A stretch of DNA of 64,000 nt from Stictocephala bisonia (taxonomy: Eukaryota > Arthropoda > Insecta > Hemiptera > Membracidae). Under the pieces are notes generated by a model. It searched no databases. It was not told the origin of the DNA and saw only the letters and a program-made list of their open reading frames with translations. Location of the stretch: NCBI GenBank assembly GCA_035578905.1, contig JAQJVL010002700.1, positions 21,462 through 85,461 on the forward strand. Reading direction: 5' to 3'. The translations under genes were made by a program, and so were the position numbers. Of this stretch, positions 1 through 11,258 are shown one piece after another (position 1 is the stretch's first letter; each line of letters starts with the position of its first letter).

Positions 1-142
1 CAGGTATGCTTTTTGCAGCGCTCCAGAATTCCAGTTCATTCCTCAGCTTCACAAAGCAATCAACATGGTGCCATAGTGGTACACCTCCATAACGTCGTCC
101 TTCGTCACTTTCATAGTCCACTTTGGCAACTCGAGGCTCACC
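1..142 (-). CDS. PARP1: PARP1 exon 4 (zinc finger 2, second half), partial
   Basis: Fourth coding exon of poly(ADP-ribose) polymerase 1, the nuclear DNA-break sensor that makes poly(ADP-ribose) from NAD+. Read on the minus strand, an acceptor TTTTCCTCAG ends at 143 and the exon opens in phase 0 with GEPRVAKVDYESDEG. It continues through RYGGVPLWHHVDCFVKLRNE, and the exon runs off the left edge. The WHHVDCF block supplies the distal His and Cys of zinc finger 2, whose first two Cys are in exon 3. Using exon-joined numbering these are H170 and C173. The phase matches the exon 3 donor exactly. The plus-strand ORF over the same bases is a shadow. The remaining finger 3, BRCT, WGR and catalytic domains must lie beyond the window. 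Confidence 0.92.
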
Positions 143-1070
143 CTGAGGAAAACAGTTGGCACTCAGTAATTGGTATCGACATAAATAGTAGTGGATGCAG
201 CATTTTTAATGTGACTAAGATAGTGAGATCAGCAAGAGCTTTACTCTAAAAATAACTGATGGACCAACATATGCATATCAATACGCATATTAATTTTAAG
301 CTTTAAAATGAAAGAGACAAAATTCCTCTGTTAAAGTAGTTGTACTTTCTGCGTCCATATGCCTCTCTATGAACAGCAGAAATCATTTGAACAAGTAGGA
401 ATAGGCCTGCTGTTATCTCAGGGCAATAAAGACAGGTTTGAAAGATGACGTAAGAGATTGCATGTAAATAAAGCTAAGTAAAGTGTCAAACTTTAAATGA
501 AGAGCCCTAACACATAAATAAATGTCTATGTGTTTAAAAAACACATAACTAGTTTTTTTAAATATGCCAAATTTCATTATATAATGCATAATTTCTATCA
601 AGCATACAGAATTTATTCCTCTAGCCATAATAAAACTACCATTATCAAACAAATTCTTTTCGATTCTGAATAAAAAGATTTTGGTTTTATAATTTTATAA
701 CAAATTCTTTTCGATTCTGAATAAAAAGATTTTGGTTTTATAATTTTATATGTAGGCCTACATGTTATAAAGATATTTATTTAACTCATCTTACAAAAAT
801 GATGCCTGATGATGTAGAATAAAATACACCCCAAAAAATATTTCAATTTTATTAAAAGAATATAAAGGATATAATACAAGATGTATGTTCTATATAAAGG
901 CAATTCATTCTGTATTAAGGAGTTACATTATTAGCTTTATCACCTTAAATCTTTGTTTCAAAGATTAGAGGTTTTTTAATAGAAAACTTCATGGTTCCTA
1001 AAAAAACTTAATGAATAAATAATAAAATACATTTGTACTGTGTTTATGAATCCAATTAATGTAACTGTAC
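143..1070 (-). other. PARP1 intron 3; no gene seen
   Basis: AT-rich sequence between the exon 3 donor (1070-1069) and the exon 4 acceptor (144-143). The only structure I see is the 51-bp tandem duplication at 650-750. Confidence 0.8.
650..750. repeat. 51-bp perfect tandem duplication
   Basis: Two adjacent copies of a 51-bp unit beginning CAAATTCTTTTCGATTCTG at 650 and at 701. No difference was seen apart from the last base of the second copy. It is a recent slippage or duplication event inside PARP1 intron 3 with no apparent function. Confidence 0.95.
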
Positions 1071-1249
1071 CTTAATAATTGTCTCATGACATCCTCTGCA
1101 AGTGGACCGACTGGATTTTGCCATGTCACACTTGAAATCAGCCTTAGCCGCAGAACTGCCTGCTTTCTTGCTTCCACCAGCACCTCGTTTGGTGGCTTTC
1201 TTACTTGTTGCTTCAGCACTACCATTAACCGCTCCACCAATACTAGCCA
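1071..1249 (-). CDS. PARP1: PARP1 exon 3 (linker and zinc finger 2, first half)
   Basis: Third coding exon of PARP1, 179 nt, minus strand. The acceptor AATTCACAG ends at 1250 and the donor is AAG|GTACAG at 1070. The exon starts with two bases that complete a split Val codon from exon 2 and ends in phase 0. It encodes a Lys/Gly/Ala/Ser-rich linker (about residues 85-121), then AKSSRSTCRGCHETIIK with C135 and C138, the proximal ligands of zinc finger 2. The family consensus here is EYAKSxRSxCxxC; this copy has CDMAKSSRSTC, so the usual acidic-aromatic pair is altered. Confidence is high because both flanking exons join in frame. Confidence 0.93.
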
Positions 1250-2728
1250 CTGTGAATTTTTTGGTTAAGTAGATTTGTATGAAAAAAACAAAAACTTTCA
1301 ACACTTTCTCAAAGAGAAATAATCATATCACATAATATATCACTTTTTGCCCTATGTGGAGCAAAGTTCCATAAATCCATATTTATAAACCATAAACAAT
1401 AAATCCATATTTATTGATTAGGAATTTTCCCCCAATAAACTATTTAAGATTTGAAGACCATTTAAGACATGTAACTTCTTTGCATAAAGGAACCATACAC
1501 TTGAGGCTAATTGATAAAATTATTATAATTTTCTCAAAACAAATAAAACAACCCTGTATTATATTTTATGGAAAATGGAACTTTAAGTTTATGTATTATA
1601 CATTAAATTCCTAAGGATTTCAGTGTTGTAGTAGGCTAGCTGTTTTGTATTGGTCTGAAAAAACCTTCAGGAAAAGAAAAATTTGGGATTTTCACTGATA
1701 AAATAAAGGCTGAAAACTGTATTTACATTGCACCTTGAATGGATTAATTAACTATCAATTATTTTTTTAACTTGGCCACTAGAAACATAAATTACAGTTC
1801 AATAGTACTTCTCAGTATTTTACCACTGGTTAGAGCTGTTGTCCATCCAAATAAGGGAACCGAGCATTTTTCAAAATAGTTGTTGACAATTACTTGTTAA
1901 TGTGTACATGGAGCTTTTTAATGATTTGAAATTCACCATCAAACAAATAGAAACAAGAAATAGGCATGACAGATTAAATCTTCAAAATTTATTGTAATTA
2001 TAACGTTAAGCTGTGTCACACTCTCAAAGCTGTAATGAATTATGTGTCAAAACTGATTAATAATACGGTTGAACAGAACCAGGGAACACTCAGTCATACT
2101 ATGTCTACTTTTTTACTCATAACACTGAGTAATAACTAATGGAAACCAGTTCGAGTGAAAAGAAATTTAATGTGAAATCACTGGAAATTCTAGTAAAATG
2201 GCTTCATACTCTAAAAAGCATTCAAAGAAAGGCAAATGACCTACTGAATTTTCCCCCACAAAATCCCCCAGAATATAAATAAAAACTAAGGATTGTATAA
2301 GAAAATAATTAAAACAATAATGCAAACAAATCCTTAGATTGAAATAAGACAGAGGTTTATGATTGATGGACAAAAAGAAATGTCTACAAGGCTATAAAAA
2401 TACTTCATTGGAATGGATTGATACAAAATTATTGATTACATTGGAAAACTGTGCATCTAAACAATTTTGCAACAAACGTGCGAATGGGATTCAAGCATGT
2501 AGCAAACCAATAAAGTAGTTTGGTAAAACCCTCAGCATAAAATCATGTCCCCTGGATTCGCAAATTTTGATGATGACACAATAAATAGCAAAAAAATTTT
2601 GTTTTCAAATCTTGAACATGAGAAAATCATTTAAAACTAAGTTCAAGATGTAAGGTTAGTAGAGGAAAATTCTGTGAATAAAACATGAGTGTTATTGCCA
2701 TCGTACTATGAAAAACTTTGATCAATTT
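1250..2728. other. PARP1 intron 2, left part; nothing recognised
   Basis: AT-rich intronic sequence. The short ORFs present have no recognisable domain and look like chance reading frames. Confidence 0.6.
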
Positions 2729-3062
2729 TGTCAAAATCAAAATTCTTTATTGTGTAGCATGACAATTTTAAAATTATATTACACTTGTCATTAAATAAGT
2801 ACAACTTAAAGTGTAGACTTAAATATAGGCCGAACAAAGAAAAATTATATAAACTTCTCACGGGACAGAACAATATGTCAGTAGCCAGTTACACTTTCAC
2901 TTTATTAATCCGATCCATATTCACTAAGAGAGTAAAAAGCTTTCAGTAAAAGATAATCATGGAGTAATTTTTTGGAATTTGGTTATGGTTATTTTCCAAT
3001 TTGATATTTTGTGGTAATTTTCTATGTAGTTTGGGTTCATATTTTGGAGGAATGAGACACTA
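2729..3062 (-). mobile_element. LINE 3'-end fragment
   Basis: On the minus strand a frame reads KKLLHDYLLLKAFYSLSEYG and then stops. This LLxxxFYSLSEY ending is the same kind of extreme C-terminus seen in the LINE ORF2 fragments at 28385-28666, 41770-42366 and 63084-63326. The 3' side, towards 2729, carries an AT-rich tail. Only the last few dozen codons and the 3' UTR remain, as expected for a severely 5'-truncated retrotransposon. It lies in PARP1 intron 2, in the same orientation as the gene. Confidence 0.6.
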
Positions 3063-3171
3063 AACTGGAGACGTGGGAAACTTGTCTATGTTCGTCACGG
3101 GACCTTCTATTATAATTATGGACGTCCAAACCAACTTGGATAGAGCCATACTTGAAATTGTAGTACAAAAG

Positions 3172-3177
<6 letters not shown>

Positions 3178-3245
<68 letters not shown>
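3178..3245. repeat. (TA)n microsatellite
   Basis: About 34 uninterrupted TA units inside PARP1 intron 2. Length is likely polymorphic and prone to assembly error. Confidence 0.97.
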
Positions 3246-3249
<4 letters not shown>

Positions 3250-3829
3250 AGGGAAATGTTAATATTCTAAGCGATTGAAAAAATGTTTAACACAGCGCTC
3301 TTCTACGTACACCAGCTATGATTCGTACTACTAGTTATGAAACTATGTCTTTAAATTAACATAGGAAACCCAAGATTCAACATCAGTCCTGATTCTGCTC
3401 AGTATGCCTTCTCTTGTACATTTTAGTGAAACACTAAAAACGTTTTTCAAATTCTTTTCTGAAAAACTTTCAGGACTCAACGAGCAAAAACCTTACAGCT
3501 ATTGTTTCGGTCTCTTCTCCACACAATTTAACTCTAAAAATCATTGAGAAACTTAGGAAAGTTTTGTAATAAGCCTACTTCAAAAGTGTTAATTTTTTTC
3601 AAGACTAATTTAATGCTTCCCACAGTCCTCATTTGGCAGTTTCCAACTACTTTGTCCATTATGACTGATTACTGTGAAGTAATAACCATCTATTCAACCT
3701 CCGATACTCGAGGCATACACATTTCTTAAATACACTGAATTAGTGCCCAATGGTTCATGGAATCAGGGGTATCATAGTTCAAACACCAGACTCATTCCTC
3801 CGTGAATCCTTCTGGTCTGAGGAATGGAC

Positions 3830-4610
3830 AATATTATTAAATCAATTAAAGAAGAAGGACAAGATACACGGCAATGGCATTTGCAGATGACAATGATTTG
3901 GGGTGAGACTGAAAATGAAGTAAAAATCAAATTAAATACTTGGAAGCAAACATTTGATAGCTATAACCTAAAAGAAGCCAGTCTATAACAGTAAATTGAT
4001 TTTAAGTAGAAGAGGAAACCTAATGTTAAATGGAGTTAAAGTTAATATAGTAACTGAGTTTAATTACTTAGGAAGTATAATTACCAATAAAAATATACAT
4101 AGGCAAGAGGTACTAAATAGGACCAAAAATGCAGTAAACTTCGATAATATGGTACAGAATTTACTGTGGAATAGTGGAATCCCTAAGAAATCCAAAAAGA
4201 CCCTTTACAATGCCAATTTTGTACCTATCTTGACACATGGGACTGAGATGTGCACTTTAAGTAAAAGGGATATAAGTAAGATTCAGGCCACAGAAATCAT
4301 ATTTATAAGAACTAAGAACAAAAAAACAAGGTTAGACAGAATAAGAAATCAAACTAGTAGAGAAGAAGCGTGATTAGAGGAAGATTTGTTGGAACGGATA
4401 GGAAGGTCTAAGCTAAGGTGGCATGGACATTTAATGAGGATGGAAGGGACAAGAACGGCAAGAAAATGCTTCGAGAAGGAAATGCTTGGGACACCTCCGA
4501 TCGGAAGGCCAAGAAAAAGATGATTGGAAGGAAGAGAAACTAGCTGGGAAGAAATACACATGAACCAGTGGTAAGCAGACAGGACGAGATAAAGAGGGCT
4601 TGTTAACCAC
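3830..4610 (+). mobile_element. Degenerate LINE reverse transcriptase, 3' half
   Basis: A decayed non-LTR retrotransposon fragment, sense on the plus strand and so opposite to PARP1. In order: an AMAFADD-like catalytic box near 3870-3890 (interrupted), WGETENEVKIKLNTW near 3900, then the open segment 3996-4373 with NYLGSIITNKNIHRQEV, and LTHGTEMCTLSKRD in place of the usual LYGSETWTL. Past a frameshift it continues SKLRWHGHLMRMEGTR and GTPPIGRPRKR, the usual C-terminal end of this group of endonuclease/reverse transcriptases. At least two frameshifts are needed to read it. The clade (RTE-like or other) is not resolved. Confidence 0.8.
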
Positions 4611-4713
4611 ACCCGGGAAACTGGAGTTGGAGACAGACAAGCAAGTAAATATTAATATAGTAAAATGTATTTAATACAACACATATTTTTTAAAGTAAAG
4701 AAATTATGGTAAC

Positions 4714-4852
4714 CTTTTTCTCGTATTTTTTGTTGATCATCATATTTCAAATTCTCAAAGTTTTCAATATCACCAACTGCTTTAGGTTTTTGTTTAGTGA
4801 AGAAGCAGATGAAATGATACCATTTTGGAACCACGCCATCAAAGGCTGGAGA
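4714..4852 (-). CDS. PARP1: PARP1 exon 2 (zinc finger 1, second half)
   Basis: Second coding exon of PARP1, 139 nt, minus strand. The acceptor TAATTTTTCAG ends at 4853 and the donor follows AAAG at 4713-4712. It opens in phase 0 with SPAFDGVVPKWYHFICFFTK and ends YDDQQKIREK plus one base. H51 and C54 (joined numbering) complete the CCHC zinc finger begun by C19 and C22 in exon 1, with the same spacing as the human C21, C24, H53, C56 set. The DDQQK motif is the conserved end of PARP finger 1. An open frame continues past the donor, but the protein alignment stops at the GT, which supports the splice. Confidence 0.95.
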
Positions 4853-5439
4853 CTGAAAAATTACAAAAAATATATTAAAAGACTATTGTATGATTTTTTT
4901 TCAATATGCAGCTGAGATTTGAGATTTTTGTAAAGCAAAATATTGCTTACTATGACTAAATAAGAATACTTTAAAGATATTTCTATTGTTTTACTAAGTT
5001 GGTCAATTATGTGTACAAATATACAGTCCACATGAGGTGTTTATTAATCGTTAATATGCAGATCGTTAACCTCTGAATTAAAAACAAGTGGAAGATTTAT
5101 AGGTTGTACATGTGTTACAAAATATGCCTGACTTTTCTATATAGTGTCATTAATAGGCTAATAGTAAGTGAGAGGGGGCATGGTGCTAGTTAATCATCAG
5201 TGCTAACATTGCTGCAAATCTTGAAATTAGAATATCCTTTTCAGTTGCTTGACACTAAGCAGTGTGACGTTAACACATTGCTTACAATAAACATGACTAG
5301 CATAGTTATATGACAGAAAATCGCAAGATACTTAAAATAGTTTTAAACTAGAAGAAACACTGAAATCAATGGAAATATGGCGGTTTCATAAAAACTGCAT
5401 ATTGATATATTCGTGAGGCTGCTTTTAAATAGAATTAAT
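4853..5439. other. PARP1 intron 1, left end; nothing recognised
   Basis: AT-rich intronic sequence with no domain, repeat or splice structure that I can support. Confidence 0.6.
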
Positions 5440-5564
5440 TTTCTAAATAAAATCAGTTTGGTTTTACAAAGGGAAAATCAACTGAAGATGACTTACTGAA
5501 GCTTATTTCACAGATGAAATACACAGTAATATAAATGATAAGAAAAAACACTGGTTCATTTAGA

Positions 5565-6355
5565 CAGGGTGTCCACTAAACCTCCTTTAACAAATTACCT
5601 GACTTTTCCCTGACCAATCCCTGATTGCATACCAAATTTCCCTGACCCCAAATCAACATGGCTTCATATACGTCTATTTAATTTAATTTTGTAATATTAT
5701 GTACTACCATGTACACAAATTATGTTATTTTCAGTCAATTATAATTATTAATTACAGAAATATCAATATTTAACAATATATTTTTATTGATAACCATAGT
5801 TAAATTCAACACTATTACCTACAGTAATTATTCTTTTTAAACTACTTTATAAAATTAGTTAGAATTTAAAAAAATATTTATAATTAGCCTTGAGTAAAAC
5901 AAACAAATATACATTTTATTCTATTGTTAAAATATGATAATTTCCAGTGCCTTGAAAAATGGCAGTATATTATAATTTCTCCTAAACAAGCATAAATTGT
6001 AGGTCTATGACTTATTTAACACGTACTAATCAGACAATTATTTCACTAAGTTTCAAAGTTTTAGCGAAATAAAACTAGTTGTATGAGGCCGAACAAGCAT
6101 AACCAAAGTAATTAAGTAACTCCTTCATAATTTAGAATATTAAATGGCATGTAAAATGACTGAACAAAGAAAAGGATTTTTTTGTAGCGTACCTAGGTAT
6201 ATAGTGACTGTTACAAATCACAACAGACTGATGTTCTTGTTAGGATTTTTCAGGTTTTGTTTCAAATTCCCTGATTTTTCCTTGACTTTTCCAGGTCATT
6301 TAAAATTCCCTGACTTTTCCAGGTTTTCCTATTTTCCCTGTTGCTGGACACCCTG
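5565..6355. mobile_element. 791-bp MITE with CAGGGTGTCCA termini
   Basis: A non-autonomous DNA element with inverted ends CAGGGTGTCCA at 5565 and TGGACACCCTG at 6345-6355. It is flanked by the direct repeat TTTAGA (5559-5564 and 6356-6361). Removing it restores the host LINE frame from KTLVH to LEYKKAFD. Inside each end are multiple copies of CCCTGACTTTTCC-like words, probably transposase-binding repeats. The termini resemble hAT MITEs, but I can only define a 6-bp duplication rather than 8, so the superfamily is open. Confidence 0.88.
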
Positions 6356-6889
6356 TTTAGAATATAAAAAAGCTTTTGATTTTGCTAACCACAGCGTCTT
6401 AATTACTAAAATGGAAGCGTCGGGGTAAGAGGCGTGGCATTAAGTTGGTTTCAGACATTACTCACTTGCCATAAACAGGGTGAGAATTACAGATACGTTA
6501 AATTCGCCCTTACTCCTAGAGGATAGTGTGTTATCAACAATCTTATTCCTAATTTTCATTAATGATGTATTGGAGACTGATTATATCATAGATGACCAAT
6601 ACGTTCCAATAATTTAGCTTTCCTTTATTCAAATGAATCCAAACAGGAGCATTTAACATACGGACATTAAGGTAATGGTGTATTATCAATAAAATTGAAG
6701 TTGTTTCAAAAAGTAAATTAAACTTCTTCATTTTCCACATGAAATAAAAATATATATTATATTGTATATTATAATAATGAAAATTGTTGATTCTTGAGGC
6801 AAAAAAGGTCTAATTTTAAATATTTTGACATTACTTGAGACAAAAAATTAACAAATAATATCCCCTATTATGCTATTATGAAATAAAAT

Positions 6890-7050
6890 TGCCGATGTGG
6901 TGGCTCATTTGGCTAAGGTTTCGGACTGCAGAGGGCAAGGTCCAAGGTTCGAAACCCCACTAATCCACAGTTGGTACTTCACTCGTTGAATAAAGATCAC
7001 ACACAGGTCTGCAGGCCCATGTGAACTGGTGAGTGAAGTTTAAAAAAAAT
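6890..7050 (+). mobile_element. tRNA-derived SINE, copy 1
   Basis: A short retroposon with an internal RNA polymerase III promoter. The A box is near 6902 (GGTGGCTCATTTGGCTAAGG) and the B box is GGTTCGAAACC near 6953, followed by a non-tRNA body and an A-rich 3' end (GTTTAAAAAAAAT). A second copy at 52858-53008 shares the whole layout. The tRNA-like head lacks a foldable acceptor stem, so it is not a tRNA gene. It sits inside the decayed LINE in PARP1 intron 1. Confidence 0.88.
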
Positions 7051-8029
7051 ACATAACTTCACTTCATAATACTATAAAATCAAAAATAAGAAAATTGTTT
7101 TTCTAAGAAACATGTGCAATACAGCCACCATGCATGGTTTGTATTTTACCCTTGTTCATGCTAGGTTTCAATATGCTGTTCAGTGTTGGGGAGGTACTCA
7201 CAAGAAATTAACTATAAATTGAGGGTAACTGAAAATGATTTGTTATGAATAATCTAAAATAAAAGGATGAGACAGCTATTTTCCGATTTATGTCAATCTA
7301 ACAATTCTTCCAATCCAACATATGTTTGTTTTCTAAGTTTTGCAATGATTTTACACTAAAATTGGTAAAGAGGGCACTGAAAATATTTACTATTACTTTA
7401 TGCCAGACGTTATCGACAAGAACTTTTCAACAAAAGCATTTAAATTAATATTTAAAAAGTCTATAAACAATATTAAGGCCTAGGGTATTTCAACCAGTTG
7501 CCACTGGATGTGAGACAGACTAGGAACCTATGGATTCTGTCAGAGTTTGAAATTGACTTTTTTTTCAATCAAAATTTAGATTTTTTAAATGTCTCAATTT
7601 AAATTACTAACAGTACTTCTTTACAGCTTATTAGGGGTGTTAAAAAGTCTTAAAACAGTCAATATCTTCTGTACTTATAAACATACAATCATAAAAATGT
7701 GTACAGTGACATAGGTGTATACACTGTCCAAAGAGTGATTTATCTCATACCTTGATTATGTGCAAAATGTGCTGCCTAACAATCCAAAAATTTTCTGGAG
7801 TTTCGTGAATAATGCGAAGAGAGCAGGGCCTTATCCGTCTAAGATGCGATTTGGAGGGAAGAACACGACTAGTCCTTCTGAAATAGTGCGAATACTTTGC
7901 TGAGTACTTTTCTTCAGTATTTTCACCACCTGATACTAACTTCAGTCCGGATAGTCTGAATTTCAATGACTACAGGTTACTTTCCTCATGTGTAGTTACG
8001 CTTCAGGACTTCAGTGACGCTTTAACACT

Positions 8030-9148
8030 TTGGATGAGAATAAAAGCAATGGACCTGACCTAATACCTTCGTCTGTATTGAAATATTGTAGCCCTGTTCT
8101 ATCTGGTCACTTGCACAGGCTTTTCAACAGATCTCTTGCAACGGGTGTCTTTCCTGATGTATTTAAGAAGAGCTTTATTGGTCCAATACATAAATCTGGG
8201 CCCATAGACGATGTCACGAATTATAGACCAATAGCACTGCAGCCTTGTCTAGCAAAAGTTTTTGAGAGACTAGTTTTGAAAATGGTGGGTCCCATGTTGT
8301 GGAGACAGATAACCCCGCAACAGCATGGTTTTGTCTCTGGCAGGTCAACGGCTACAAATTTGATCGTATTTCAGAGCTGTGTGATGGAGGCCTTCGGGAG
8401 GGGTGAACAAGTTGACTCTCTCTATCTTGATTTCTCTAAAGCCTTTGACCGGGTGTGTCATCGGCGTCTTCTTGGAAAGCTTTATGCATATGGTGTTACT
8501 GGAAAACTTCTAAGTTGGTTTTCCAGCTACCTCCAAGACCGGCAGCTGACTGTGAGGTTCGCTTCGTCAACATCTATAGCCTTCTTGGGAACATCTGGGG
8601 TACCTCAGGGATCAATTCTGGGGCCTACACTTTTCAATATTTTTATAAATGACATTACCAGCTGTATATCCACCGATTGTCTCTTGTTTGCGGATGACAT
8701 TAAAGTGTATTGCGCAATCAGATCAAAGCAGGACTGTAGAGCTCTTCAAGATGATCTACTGGCCATTCATAGGTGGTGTTCAGATAACAATATGGACCTG
8801 AATTTGAAAAAGTGTCTAGCCTTTACCTTCCACAGATCTACTGCTCCCCTCGTGTACCCTTACAGGTTGGGAACTGATGTTTTGGGCAGACCAACAACCA
8901 TCAAGGATCTCGGAGTGGAGTTATTGCCCTCACTGAGTAGTGAAGCCCATGTTGAGAAGATTTGCATGCAGGCTGGTAGAGCACTGGGTCTTCTTGTCCG
9001 TTCTTCTAGAGACCTCTCCCAGCTGCGAACACTGAGAACTCTCTACTGCTGCAACATGAGACCCTTATTGGAGTATTGCTCAGTAGTTTGGGCTCCTCAC
9101 CAGGTGACTCTTCGAGACCGTCTCCAGATTTACAGAACCGATTTTTGA
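8030..9148 (+). pseudogene. LINE ORF2 reverse transcriptase domain
   Basis: An open 372-codon segment of a LINE reverse transcriptase, which copies element RNA at a nicked target. Visible blocks in order: NYRPIALQPCLAKVFERLV, QHGFVSGRSTATNL, the first catalytic Asp in LYLDFSKAFDRV, GVPQGSILGPTLFNIFINDI, the catalytic LLFADD box, and the thumb KDLGVELLP. The frame is lost around 9100, where the sequence continues in the frame of the next entry. The annotated first ATG is arbitrary, because homologous sequence continues upstream in other frames. Confidence 0.85.
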
Positions 9149-9504
9149 GGCTGGTGGGGTTTCGAATTGGATATCGATACTTGGAAGTTCCATTGTGTGA
9201 GGTGTCCGATATGATGAATCTTCCGAGTCTGCAAACCAGGCGTGATGTCCAAGATGTTGTCTTCCTCTACAAGCTGATTAACGGACTTGTCGACTGCCCT
9301 GATCTGCTGGATAGGATTTACTTCCATCTTCCATCTGCCACGAGATTCAGAGACCTCTTCGTACGAAGGCAACACAGAACGAACTATGACCAACAGTCAA
9401 CCATGGCTCGGATTCAGCAGCTCGGTAACAGACTCTCGCCACACATGGACTTATTTGCAGACAGTGAACACCATATAAGGCGTATAGTTATAAGTTTACG
9501 TTGA
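9076..9504 (+). pseudogene. LINE ORF2 C-terminal region, frameshifted
   Basis: Continuation of the reverse-transcriptase ORF in a second frame. RFLRLVGFRIGYRYLEVPLC and QTRRDVQDVVFLYKLINGLV line up with the same region of the intact 34741-36741 ORF. The stop at 9502-9504 is followed by an A/T-rich 3' UTR and the TAAATA tail. The overlap with the previous frame shows a single-base frameshift in the ancestral ORF. Confidence 0.8.
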
Positions 9505-9735
9505 TATTTTTTTTTTGCATGTTTGTATTTCCATAGTCGTTACTTAAATTTCTACTTGCTGTTTTCTATTAAATTGCTTTTATTTTCAGTTAGCATGGTT
9601 AGTTAGTCTATATACTGTTATCATGTTCAATATTTATCGTTGTTATATAGTTACCTACATTCTAGTTATTCAAATCGCATATCATATCTATTTACTCTCT
9701 TGTAAAATGGTTTGTACTGTAAATAAATAAATAGG

Positions 9736-10019
9736 GTTCATTGAACTTTTTGATGCTGTCAATAGCTCTTAACTACTTTAGTAAGATGGCCTGTAAGGAG
9801 TCGGTGAAAAATCTTAAATGTAAGCATAGGTCAATGTACATACCATATTAAAGATCTTAATTAGTATTAGATCATGCTGCAAATAAGACATGAAAAGGTT
9901 ACTCCTGAACAAAATGGCAGACCTCGAAAGTTTCAATACTTCTCTTAGTTAGAAAAATGAAAATCAAGTGTCGGAAAGCCGTCATTTACGTTGAAAAGCG
10001 ATTAGAAGATTTAAAGTCC
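9736..10019. other. PARP1 intron 1 sequence; nothing recognised
   Basis: No coding or repeat structure that I can support. Confidence 0.5.
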
Positions 10020-10410
10020 ACCCGCTATCACTGACGTTTCGGATACATCGTGCTGCGGCAGTTATGGTTAGGTTATTATATTGTAGAATGAACCTGTAAC
10101 AACGTATTTTCACTATCGCAAAACGCTTTTCAATCAGCAGAACTTGTAAAAATATATTCTACAATAGGCTATAATAACCTAACCGCCGTGGCGCAGTGTA
10201 AACATGCAACCAAAGTCTACGTGTTATCACTGACATTTTGGAGGCATCGCGCCGCGGCAGTTATGGTTAGGTTATTATATTGCAGAATGAACCTGTAAGT
10301 GTATTTTCACTGTCGCAAACCACTTTTCATTCAGCAGAATTCGTAAAAACATTCTACAATAGCCTATGATAACCTAACCTAACCATAACTGCCACGGCGC
10401 AATGTATATG
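10020..10410. repeat. Two tandem copies of a hairpin repeat
   Basis: Two direct copies of about 190 bp (near 10020-10215 and 10222-10410), each folding back on itself. The left arm reads CGGCAGTTATGGTTAGGTTA and the right arm TAACCTAACC followed by GCCGTGGCG. Between the arms is a shared core with ATTGTAGAATGAACCTGTAA and its inverted counterpart TTCTACAATAG. The copies differ by scattered substitutions. This is a MITE-like or foldback repeat in PARP1 intron 1; the CCTAACCTAACC run resembles the insect telomere motif but is far too short. Confidence 0.75.
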
Positions 10411-11258
10411 GGCATCCTCGGTGTATACTAATGTATCACTAATGATACAAACTCTGTTTCCAGCACCTACTTTTTACTAAATATATTGATATTTAGCATC
10501 CCAAAAATGTATTAGCAAAGTCTGAAAACATTTTAAGTTGACTAACTAATAGTGCAGCATTACCTAATTGATAAATGTTATATTAATTATCAATATTAGG
10601 TGCTGTTGTCTGATAGGCATGCTAAGGTGTTTGGTAGTGCTCAATGATTAGTTTTAGGGCCTATAAGTTAACTTTTCGTTAGTTTCATGTTAATTATTAA
10701 AGAGCTGTCATCACTATATGTTTTGTTATTTCAATATACATATATACCAATAAATATAAAATTCATCAACACTAATTTGTGTCAAAACAATTTTGACATA
10801 CGAGTTTAGGCCAAAAACTGTTGACATCCGATATTACGAACGTTCAAAAATACCATTTTCCAGCTTTATAAACTATCCAAACGCACTCAAATTACGATAT
10901 AATAAACTTCGATATTTATATGCCTAGATTTGCGTAGAAGTAGTTAATAATATACTCTCTTATTTGTTTACTATCAGCTATATATATATTTTCTAGTTTT
11001 AGGGCACGAATGACTGACACTGTCACAATGTGTTAGAAAGAAAAAGCATTTAAAATGGAATCTAGAGTGCATAGTTACAATTCTCCCTAAATATCAGTTA
11101 GTGCCAAATGAATAATGCATAATGTGCTTTATTAAATAATAACACAATATTAATGACAAATCCTAAAAGTGATGAATATAAGCTTAATAGAGGTTATGCA
11201 CAGGCCCAATTTTTATTATAACCTCAAACATAACTAAGCAATGTAGAAGTTTACTTAC
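10411..11258. other. PARP1 intron 1, right end; nothing recognised
   Basis: AT-rich sequence up to the exon 1 donor at 11258-11257, with no supported feature. Confidence 0.6.

Larger units (their letters stand above)
5440..7600 (+). mobile_element. Decayed LINE ORF2, interrupted by a MITE and a SINE
   Basis: Broken reverse-transcriptase sequence in PARP1 intron 1. NQFGFTKGKSTEDDLLKLI is readable near 5447-5510 (family form QFGFRKGxSTEDAL). After the MITE at 5565-6355 it resumes as LEYKKAFDFANHSVLI near 6358-6410, then FLIFINDVLETD near 6548. After the SINE at 6890-7050 it resumes with HARFQYAVQCWGGTHKK near 7155. The end, GYFNQLPLDVRQTRN near 7490-7520, matches the C-terminal xNxLP region of these ORFs. 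Stops and frameshifts are frequent, so the element is long dead and both insertions are younger than it. Confidence 0.8.
7740..9735 (+). mobile_element. 5'-truncated LINE in PARP1 intron 1
   Basis: A non-LTR retrotransposon on the plus strand. It starts with linker sequence (NNPKIFWSFVNNAKRAGP near 7765-7820), continues through several frameshifts into the reverse transcriptase (8030-9148) and C-terminal domain (9076-9504), and ends in a simple TAAATAAATAAATA tail near 9721-9733. No endonuclease domain is left. Its protein resembles the elements at 23590-24834, 23442-25800 and 34341-36745, so one family has inserted at least four times in this window. Confidence 0.88.

Noticed and set aside
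13..249. A 78-codon plus-strand ORF at the left edge
   Set aside because: The opposite strand holds PARP1 exon 4 with a splice acceptor and matching phase; the plus-strand frame is a shadow.
998..1240. An 80-codon minus-strand ORF overlapping PARP1 exon 3
   Set aside because: It is in a different frame from the zinc-finger sequence and has no homology pattern.
6890..7050. A tRNA gene
   Set aside because: A and B boxes are present, but there is no cloverleaf or acceptor stem; the body and A-rich tail repeat at 52858, so it is a SINE.
10370..10390. Insect telomeric repeat (CCTAA)n
   Set aside because: Only two to three units inside a hairpin repeat, far from being an array.
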